Made by a program: the position numbers and the translations under genes
Assembly (NCBI RefSeq): GCF_001426665.1
Contig: NZ_LMEY01000003.1
Coordinates: 613-44,709, forward strand
Length of the DNA: 44,097 nucleotides
Reading direction: 5' to 3'
Source: Rhizobium sp. Root1334
GTDB lineage: Bacteria > Pseudomonadota > Alphaproteobacteria > Rhizobiales > Rhizobiaceae
Notes under the pieces: generated by a model
Told to the model about the DNA's origin: nothing
Database searches by the model: none
Seen by the model: the letters and a program-made list of their open reading frames with translations, nothing else
In this document: piece by piece, positions 36,060 through 44,097 of the stretch
Position numbering within the stretch: position 1 is the stretch's first letter
How the letters are laid out: each line of letters starts with the position of its first letter

Positions 36060-36842
36060 ATGAAACTCAAGGACAGGGTCTGCATCGTCACCGGCTCCGC
36101 CAGCGGTATCGGCCTGGCGATCGCCAAAAAGTATGTTTCGGAGGGCGCCAAGGTCGTCATCGCCGACCTGAAGCTCGAAGCGGCGGAAGCAACGGCCAAG
36201 GACCTGACGGCGATGGGACCGGGCGAGGCGATGGGCCTTGCCATGGACGTTACCAGCGAAGACGCTGTCAACTCGGGCGTTGCTGCGGTCGTTGCCAAAT
36301 GGGGCCGGGTCGATGTGCTGGTCTCCAACGCCGGTATCCAGATCGTCAACAAGATCGAGGATTACGCTTTTTCCGATTGGAAGAAGATGCTCGCCATCCA
36401 TCTTGATGGCGCGTTTCTCACCACCAAGGCCTGTGTGCCGCACATGAAGGCGCAGAAGGGCGGGGCGATCATCTATATGGGCTCGGTGCACTCGCACGAG
36501 GCTTCGCCCCTGAAGTCGGCCTATGTCACCGCCAAGCACGGACTGTTGGGCCTCGCCCGCGTCGTCGCCAAGGAGGGCGGTCCGGACGGCGTGCGTGCCA
36601 ATGTCATCTGCCCCGGCTTTGTCAGGACGCCGCTGGTCGACAAGCAGATCCCGGAACAGGCCAAGGAACTCGGTATTTCCGAGGATGAAGTCATCAGGAA
36701 GGTTATGCTCGGCGGCACTGTCGATGCCCAGTTCACCACCGTCGAGGATGTCGCCGAAGTGGCGCTGCTGTTTGCAGGCTTCGAGACCAACGCACTGACC
36801 GGCCAGTCGCTCGTCGTCAGCCATGGCTGGTACATGCAATAA
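36060..36842 (+). CDS. bdhA: 3-hydroxybutyrate dehydrogenase (SDR family)
   Basis: ATG 36060 follows GGGAG, 13 bp after adc. The 260-residue short-chain dehydrogenase has the NAD-binding loop [31 protein letters not shown], active-site Ser in [20 protein letters not shown] (Tyr and Lys), and the 3-hydroxybutyrate dehydrogenase-like [20 protein letters not shown]. It interconverts D-3-hydroxybutyrate and acetoacetate. With adc and the patatin gene it forms a compact operon. A hairpin follows at 36856. Confidence 0.92.
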   Translation: MKLKDRVCIVTGSASGIGLAIAKKYVSEGAKVVIADLKLEAAEATAKDLTAMGPGEAMGLAMDVTSEDAVNSGVAAVVAKWGRVDVLVSNAGIQIVNKIEDYAFSDWKKMLAIHLDGAFLTTKACVPHMKAQKGGAIIYMGSVHSHEASPLKSAYVTAKHGLLGLARVVAKEGGPDGVRANVICPGFVRTPLVDKQIPEQAKELGISEDEVIRKVMLGGTVDAQFTTVEDVAEVALLFAGFETNALTGQSLVVSHGWYMQ

Positions 36843-36855
36843 GCGGTAAGTCCGG

Positions 36856-36882
36856 TCCGGCCGTTGAGCCTTCGCGGCCGGA
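36856..36882 (+). terminator. Hairpin after bdhA
   Basis: TCCGGCC (36856-36862) pairs with GGCCGGA (36876-36882) across 13 bases. It lies 14 bp beyond the stop; the T-run is weak. Confidence 0.55.
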
Positions 36883-37059
36883 TCACGTTTACGTTAAGTT
36901 AACGGTTCAACTATTGCCTCACCGCCGGTGATGCCGCAATCCTGTTGTTCTGCTCCTGGCGATCTGCGGGACGTTCAGCGTCAGATCTACAGCATTGCTT
37001 GTCACCAACAAACGCGCCCGTGTTTGACCACGAAACGTGCGCCCAGTGGAGGAACGACA

Positions 37060-37935
37060 ATGGACAAACCTGTCATCACCCAGGACATGATCAACGCCTA
37101 CGACGAATACACGCATCTCACCCTCGATCGCCGGGGTTTCATGCAGAAGCTGTCGATTCTGACCGGGTCGGCCGCCAGTGCCGCCGCCATCGCGCCGCTG
37201 CTGGCCGCCAACAGCGCCCAGGCGGAAATCATCCCGGAGGCAGACCCGCGTGTGAAGGCCGAGGATGTCACCTATCCTGGCGCCGGTGGCGACATGAAGG
37301 GCTATCTGGTGCGCCCGGCCGATGCGGCCGGAAAGCTGCCCGCCGTCATCGTCATCCATGAAAACCGCGGCCTCAATCCGCATATCAAGGACGTCGCCCG
37401 CCGCATGGCGCTGGAAGGCTTCGTGGCGCTTGCCCCGGATTTCCTGTCGCCCGCAGGCGGCACCCCGGCTGATGAGGACAAGGCCCGCGAAATGATCGGG
37501 GCGCTGGATGGGAAGCAGACGGTCGATAATGCGGTTGCAACTGTCACCTATCTGAAAGGCAACGCCCTCACCACCGGCAAGGCCGGGGCGATCGGCTTCT
37601 GCTGGGGTGGCGGCATGGTCAACAAGCTGGCCGTCGCGTCGCCCGATCTCAAGGCCGGTGTCGCCTATTATGGCGCCCAGCCGCCAGCCGAAGACGTGCC
37701 GAAGATCAAGGCCGCGCTGCTGCTGCAATATGCCGGTCTGGACGACCGTATCAACGCCGGTATCGATGCCTATAAGAAGGCGCTGACCGACAATGGCAAG
37801 GATTTCACCATCCAGATCTACGAGGGCGTCAACCACGCCTTCAACAACGATACATCGGCTGCGCGCTACGACAAGAAAGCCGCCGATCTGGCCTGGAGCC
37901 GGACGGTGGAGTTTTTAAAGGCCAAGGTGGTTTAG
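37060..37935 (+). CDS. Tat-exported dienelactone hydrolase family protein
   Basis: ATG 37060 has GGAGG eight bases upstream. The 291-residue protein carries an internal Tat-like signal (LDRRGFMQKLSILTGSAASA, then SAQAEI) after ~24 residues, and the alpha/beta-hydrolase triad Cys in IGFCWGGGMVNK, Asp in YAGLDDRINA and His in EGVNHAFNND. DLH enzymes open dienelactones in chlorocatechol breakdown, but secreted relatives act on other esters. The substrate is unknown. It converges on oxyR with a shared hairpin. Confidence 0.9.
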   Translation: MDKPVITQDMINAYDEYTHLTLDRRGFMQKLSILTGSAASAAAIAPLLAANSAQAEIIPEADPRVKAEDVTYPGAGGDMKGYLVRPADAAGKLPAVIVIHENRGLNPHIKDVARRMALEGFVALAPDFLSPAGGTPADEDKAREMIGALDGKQTVDNAVATVTYLKGNALTTGKAGAIGFCWGGGMVNKLAVASPDLKAGVAYYGAQPPAEDVPKIKAALLLQYAGLDDRINAGIDAYKKALTDNGKDFTIQIYEGVNHAFNNDTSAARYDKKAADLAWSRTVEFLKAKVV

Positions 37936-37948
37936 CGAACGTTTGGAG

Positions 37949-37970
37949 GCTGGGGTGGAATTACCCCAGC
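37949..37970. terminator. Hairpin shared by the DLH gene and oxyR
   Basis: GCTGGGGT-GGAATT-ACCCCAGC is a perfect 8-bp stem with a 6-base loop. It covers the stop codon of oxyR and follows the dienelactone hydrolase gene by 13 bp. Confidence 0.65.
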
Positions 37971-38860
37971 AATGCCTTGCCAGCTTCCGTGACGAGGGCC
38001 GCCAGCGTCTGCTGATCGCTGTCGCGGCCACTGCGGTTGCGCCAGATGAGGCCGATCTGGCGCGACGGTTGCGGTTCGGCGAAGGGGACGATCCGCATGC
38101 GGTTGCGGGTTCGCTCGTCCTTGACAGCGATTTCGGGGATCAGCGTGATCCCCATGCCGTGGCTCACCATTTGCAGCAGCGTGGCCATCGAGGTAGCGCC
38201 ATAATTCGCAACGCTACGGCCTGCGTTCGAGCCACAGACGGCAAGTGCCTGGTCGCGCAGGCAATGCCCCTCTTCCAGAAGCAGCAGCCGGTCCATGTCG
38301 ACCTGGGCCTCTGTCATCGGTGAGACCAGCACGGTGTTTTCGTCATCGGCGCTCGCAATCAGGAAGCGATCCTCGAACAATGGGCAGGATTGCAGGCTGT
38401 CCTCGCCGTGCGGCAGCGCGACGATGGCGCAATCGAGTTTACCGTGCTTGACGTCGTCAACGCACCCGGTCGTTAACAGTTCGCGCAGTTCCACATCCAG
38501 TTTCGGGTAGCGTTGCCGCAGCATGGGAATGAGTTTGGGGACCAGATAGGGCGCAACGGTCGGGATGATGCCGAGCCGGAGCCGTCCCTCCAGCACGCCC
38601 GTTGCCTGCCGGGCGCGGTCATGCAGGGCGTCGACAGACAGGAGGATTGCCCGGATATCCGGCAGCAAGGCTTCGCCCTGCCGGGTCAAAAGCGCGCCGC
38701 TGCGGTTGCGCTCGATCAGTTTGACCTCAAGATGATTTTCCATCTCCATGATCTGCGCCGATAACGCCGGCTGGCTGACATTGACCATTTCAGCCGCCCG
38801 GCCAAAGTGCCGCGTGGTCGCCAGAGCATCGAAATAGCGCATTTGCCGGATGGTAATCAT
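37961..38860 (-). CDS. oxyR: OxyR, LysR-type peroxide-responsive regulator
   Basis: The 299-residue protein starts at ATG 38858-38860. The LysR HTH is MRYFDALATTRHFGRAAEMV ... QPALSAQIMEMENHLEV. The peroxide-sensing site EEGHCLRDQALAVCGSNAG contains the two Cys spaced as Cys199 and Cys208 of E. coli OxyR. It is divergent from katG, which it should activate under hydrogen peroxide. The intergenic region holds AT-rich candidate sites. All signature residues are intact. Confidence 0.95.
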   Translation of the reverse strand: MITIRQMRYFDALATTRHFGRAAEMVNVSQPALSAQIMEMENHLEVKLIERNRSGALLTRQGEALLPDIRAILLSVDALHDRARQATGVLEGRLRLGIIPTVAPYLVPKLIPMLRQRYPKLDVELRELLTTGCVDDVKHGKLDCAIVALPHGEDSLQSCPLFEDRFLIASADDENTVLVSPMTEAQVDMDRLLLLEEGHCLRDQALAVCGSNAGRSVANYGATSMATLLQMVSHGMGITLIPEIAVKDERTRNRMRIVPFAEPQPSRQIGLIWRNRSGRDSDQQTLAALVTEAGKALLG

Positions 38861-41177
<2,317 letters not shown>

Positions 41178-41226
41178 TCCCGTTCACTGATACCGGTTGC
41201 TGCTGTTTTGGCAGCCGATTTCATCA

Positions 41227-41613
41227 TCATGATTGACAAGGCCGGGCTCTCAAGGGAGCCCGGTTTGCTATTATGGTATCCAACATCGTTCTTCCGATGC
41301 GTTCACCAGCGAAGTTTATGGAAGGTTTTCGCTCAGGCTGGCCTTGGCCGTCTTCGATGGTATCCACAATGACGAAAAGTGCCGTGAAGCCACTGATGTC
41401 GAACACTTCCTGAACGGCGGGTTGCAGGCCTGCGAGTACAAGCTTCTTTTTGGCGGCGCGGCTCGCCTTGGCAGTCTTGAGCATGACGCGCAATCCCGCC
41501 GAACTGACATAGTCGAGACCGGCCATGTCCATGACGAGGAAACCGTAGGTATCGCGACGTGGCCTGCGCTTCGGCCGGATCTGAAAACGCCGTATTGCAT
41601 CCGGGTATGCCAA
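41227..41613 (-). pseudogene. Truncated STAS-domain (anti-anti-sigma factor-like) remnant
   Basis: FLVMDMAGLDYVSSAGLRVM, then KKKLVLAGLQPAVQEVFDIS and FTALFVIVDTIEDG is the second half of a STAS domain, including the phosphorylatable Ser region (SSAGLR). The first half (the N-terminal strands and helix) is missing: before LVMDM the frame gives an Arg-rich sequence (IRPKRRPRRDT) unlike STAS, and no other frame supplies it. The frame also reads on through the katG terminator. I judge it a 5'-truncated gene. Confidence 0.55.
41242..41266 (+). terminator. Terminator after katG
   Basis: CCGGGCTC (41242-41249) pairs perfectly with GAGCCCGG (41256-41263), followed by TTT. It lies 64 bp after the katG stop. 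Confidence 0.75.
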
Positions 41614-41786
41614 CTGGCCGTAGAGTGGTCCGAGGCAGATGGAGAAAGGTGCAGCTCGGGGCCAGCGCGCGCCAACCCGCGCATGGCGGGGAGTATGGTT
41701 CTCGCAGGATACACAAGCGCGCTAGACTGCAGCGCCAGCCATCCCTTACCTTCAGTCCTTCAAACGTGGCACGAACGGAATTTCGG

Positions 41787-42146
41787 ATGATCAAGGGAAT
41801 TGCACTTTTATTGTTGTTTCAGTTGTTGGGGGAAAGCCTAGTCTTCACCTCCGGGATTCCTCTCCCCGGCCCAGTCGTGGGCTTGGTCTTTCTCTTTGTC
41901 GCGATGCAGCTCTGCAAGGCGTTTGGGCTTTCCCTCTTTGCGGAAACCGAAGCGGCCGCCGACGGCTTCCTGGCCAATCTTGGCCTGTTGTTCGTGCCCG
42001 CCGGGGTTGGAATCATTGCCCTTTCGGGTGAGTTGCAGAGCCAGGCGAGCGCCATACTTTTGGTGCTCGTGGCTTCCGCGGTCCTTACGCTCGCCATAAC
42101 GGTATGGACATTCATCATCGTTCGGCGACTTGTTGGAGGGAAGTAG
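41787..42146 (+). CDS. CidA/LrgA family membrane protein
   Basis: ATG 41787 (MIKGIALLLLFQLLGESLVF) starts a 119-residue protein with four hydrophobic segments. GIPLPGPVVGLVFLFV and LLFVPAGVGIIAL are family landmarks. LrgA/CidA proteins are holin-like and work with LrgB/CidB; in some bacteria the pair transports pyruvate or modulates murein hydrolase activity. The LrgB gene begins 4 bp after its stop. Confidence 0.9.
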   Translation: MIKGIALLLLFQLLGESLVFTSGIPLPGPVVGLVFLFVAMQLCKAFGLSLFAETEAAADGFLANLGLLFVPAGVGIIALSGELQSQASAILLVLVASAVLTLAITVWTFIIVRRLVGGK

Positions 42147-42150
42147 CCCC

Positions 42151-42867
42151 ATGAAGCATCCGATGGAACTGTGGGTTTATCTTTCAACCTCCCCGCTTCT
42201 TTGGCTGACCCTGACCTTGCTTGTGTGGATCGTTGCGACCACCATCTCGGTTCGCCTGAAACGCCATCCGCTGGCCAATCCCGTTCTGATCTCCATCGTG
42301 CTGCTTTCATGCACGCTATGGATGTTCAATGTGCCGTACGAGAGGTTTTTCGCTGGAGCGCAATTTATTCATTTCCTGCTCGGGCCTGCCACGGTGGCGA
42401 TTGCCATACCCTTGTTCCGGCAATGGCAGAAGGTGAGACAGGCGCTTGTTCCGATGGGCGCAGCACTCGTCGTCGGGTCGTTTTCTGCGGTCCTATCGAT
42501 CATCGTGATGGGGAAATGGGCAGGTCTTTCACAAGACGTGCTCATATCGTTCCTGCCGAAATCGGCTACTGCCGGCGTGGCCATGTCAATATCGGCGTCA
42601 TTGGGTGGGAACCCTTCGCTGACGGCAGTTTTGGTGATCCTGACAGGCATCGTCGGTGCAGTTGTCGTCACGCCCTTCATGAATGCGATGCGGATCAAGG
42701 ATTATGAAGCCCGCGGTTTCGCCGTCGGGCTGACCTCTCACGGAATCGGAACAGCCCGCGCCTTCGACGTTGATGAAACTGCGGGGCTTTTTGCCGGGAT
42801 GGCGATGGCTTTGAACGCCATCGCGACCTCGGTGGTCGTGCCGCTCCTTGCCAGGCTGATGCTATGA
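42151..42867 (+). CDS. LrgB/CidB family membrane protein
   Basis: ATG 42151 has GGAGGGAAG seven bases upstream, overlapping the lrgA end. The ~238-residue protein has seven or so hydrophobic segments. LLGPATVAIAIPLFRQW, FLPKSATAGVAMSISASLGG and VGLTSHGIGTARAFDVDETA are signature stretches. It is the partner of the LrgA gene, with spacing typical of the pair. The role in rhizobia is not established. Confidence 0.92.
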   Translation: MKHPMELWVYLSTSPLLWLTLTLLVWIVATTISVRLKRHPLANPVLISIVLLSCTLWMFNVPYERFFAGAQFIHFLLGPATVAIAIPLFRQWQKVRQALVPMGAALVVGSFSAVLSIIVMGKWAGLSQDVLISFLPKSATAGVAMSISASLGGNPSLTAVLVILTGIVGAVVVTPFMNAMRIKDYEARGFAVGLTSHGIGTARAFDVDETAGLFAGMAMALNAIATSVVVPLLARLML

Positions 42868-42925
42868 AACACGGCCGCGCCGGATGTTGTTTCCGGCGCG
42901 CGCTGCAGACAGCCTCAACCGAGGC

Positions 42926-43969
42926 TCAAACCGCCATTTCCCGCCGTTTTTCGCCGCTGACGATGGCAAGATCAAGGACCTTTTGCAGGCCGGCTGCATG
43001 GCGGAAATCGGGGTCTCCGGAAATCCCCGACGCAACGGCATCCGCAAACCGCTGGTAGTTGGTTGGCACCACGCCGGCAGCGACATCTTTCCAGATACCC
43101 TTGTCGACATCTTCACCCAGGCAGACGCGCAGGGTCGATCCGTCGGGTGTGTGGATCACCTCGATCGCACCCTTGTCGCCATGCATGCGCAGGCGCAATT
43201 CATTGAGATGGCCTGTCGCCCAGCGGCTGGCGTGGATCACGCCCATGGCGCCGTTATCGAACTCGGCCGTCATGGTGAAGCTGTCATTGGCATCGAGATC
43301 GTATTCGCCGATCTTGTTGCCGGGCGCCTTATCGAAGGTTTTCAGCCGGGCGGAAACGCGCTCGACATCACTACCCGCACCACAGGAAGCGAAATCCAGG
43401 ATGTGGATGCCGACATCGCCGAGAACGCCGTTCGATCCATGCTTGGTCGACAACCGCCAGAGCCATTTGGATTCCGTCGCCCAGTCACCCCAGGCTTTGG
43501 AGACGAGCCAACTCTGTAGATAGGACGCCTCGATATGGCGGACGGTGCCGATCTTGCCGGCCAGGACCATCTCGCGCGCCTTCTGCAGCGGCGCGACGTT
43601 GCGGTAGGTCAGGTTGACCATGTTGATCAGGCCCGACTTTTCTGCAGCCGTCGCCATCTCGTCAGCCTTGGCATAATCCTCGGCCAATGGCTTTTCGCAG
43701 AAGACATGTTTGCCGGCAGCAATAAGTGCCAGTGTCGTCGGATGATGCGCCTTATCTGGGGTGACGTTCGCCACCGCGTCAAATGCACCCCAAGCGATTG
43801 CCTCGTCGAGCGAGGTGAAGATATTGGCGATGCCATGGGTTTCGGCAAAGGCGCCGGCGCGGGCCGGATCCACATCGACGGCGGCGACCAGGTCGACGCC
43901 GCCGATATCCGCAAAGGCTTTGGCATGGCTGTTGGCCATACCGCCGGTTCCAAGAATGAGAAGCCGCAT
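42926..43969 (-). CDS. Gfo/Idh/MocA-family NAD(P)-dependent oxidoreductase
   Basis: ATG 43967-43969 (MRLLILGTGGMANSHAKAFA) starts a 347-residue protein with the N-terminal Rossmann loop LGTGGMANSHA, the EKP motif CEKPLAEDYAKA (~91) and a C-terminal beta sheet beginning HGSNGVLGDVGIHILDFAS with a His. These enzymes oxidise or reduce sugars or cyclitols; the substrate is unknown. It overlaps the tail of the upstream gene (stop at 43978 lies just before the start), so the two are probably one operon of sugar metabolism. Confidence 0.92.
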   Translation of the reverse strand: MRLLILGTGGMANSHAKAFADIGGVDLVAAVDVDPARAGAFAETHGIANIFTSLDEAIAWGAFDAVANVTPDKAHHPTTLALIAAGKHVFCEKPLAEDYAKADEMATAAEKSGLINMVNLTYRNVAPLQKAREMVLAGKIGTVRHIEASYLQSWLVSKAWGDWATESKWLWRLSTKHGSNGVLGDVGIHILDFASCGAGSDVERVSARLKTFDKAPGNKIGEYDLDANDSFTMTAEFDNGAMGVIHASRWATGHLNELRLRMHGDKGAIEVIHTPDGSTLRVCLGEDVDKGIWKDVAAGVVPTNYQRFADAVASGISGDPDFRHAAGLQKVLDLAIVSGEKRREMAV

Positions 43970-43977
43970 GGTTTGCC

Positions 43978-44097
43978 TCACCTGTATCCGGCTTCACCGG
44001 CCTGATGCAGGCGCGGGCCGCGTTCGACGATCGGCTCCAGCGCCTTTTCGACGGGAACGTTCGGCGCATCATGGATGGCGCTGTAAGTACCCTGCGG
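43978..44097 (-). CDS. C-terminal end of a gene cut by the window edge
   Basis: The last 39 residues end GPRLHQAGEAGYR. The frame is open to the window edge and the stop lies 8 bp before the Gfo/Idh/MocA start, so the two are coupled. The tail looks like the C-terminus of another sugar oxidoreductase, but too little is visible to name it. Confidence 0.55.
   Translation of the reverse strand, partial: PQGTYSAIHDAPNVPVEKALEPIVERGPRLHQAGEAGYR

Overview
The window looks like a chromosomal segment of an alphaproteobacterium of the Rhizobiaceae (Agrobacterium/Rhizobium type). It has GC-rich core genes with typical rhizobial neighbours (Ppx/GppA phosphatase - rlmE - VOC protein, guaB, oxyR/katG, patatin - acetoacetate decarboxylase - hydroxybutyrate dehydrogenase). 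The left 24.7 kb is patchier in base composition and accessory in content. The species cannot be named from the sequence.

Left part, about 353-24671: an integrative island in the 3' end of a tRNA-Gln(CUG) gene. A 17-bp sequence identical to the last bases of the tRNA gene (24655-24671) recurs at 353-369, and a full-length tyrosine recombinase (485-2299) lies beside that distal copy. A chimeric remnant of other recombinases (1-295) sits just outside, so the tRNA site has probably taken more than one element. The island carries two related divergent HTH-like small proteins, three unrelated proteins with PD-(D/E)XK-like motifs (DUF4268 type, DUF6946-like and one unassigned), a secreted ClpP-like/PAN protein, an McrA-like HNH nuclease, an intact tRNA-Ser(CGA), a DUF429 protein, a type I restriction-modification operon, a DUF3102 protein, a serine recombinase with a striking inverted repeat upstream, and a HipA-like kinase/DUF3037 pair. 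This is a defence-rich island.

The most distinctive unit is 11335-19323: six tightly packed co-directional genes, HEPN RNase-like - hsdM - hsdS - hsdR - YgjP-like zinc peptidase - NYN/LOTUS RNase-like. A DNA restriction system is thus flanked by two predicted RNA-cutting proteins and a protease. A second unusual point is a structured ~50-98 bp repeat at the 3' ends of three unrelated minus-strand genes (DUF4268, DUF6946-like, DUF3037).

Right part, 24655-44097: ordinary chromosome. In order: tRNA-Gln; Ppx/GppA phosphatase, rlmE (23S rRNA methyltransferase) and a VOC protein; MFS exporter; secreted metallo-beta-lactamase-fold hydrolase; guaB; an LtrA membrane protein; a MAPEG protein; a patatin - adc - bdhA operon that fits ketone-body/polyhydroxybutyrate metabolism; a Tat-exported dienelactone hydrolase; divergent oxyR/katG for peroxide defence; a truncated STAS-domain remnant; an LrgA/LrgB pair; and a Gfo/Idh/MocA oxidoreductase following the tail of another gene at the window edge. 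No rRNA, CRISPR array or complete insertion sequence was seen.
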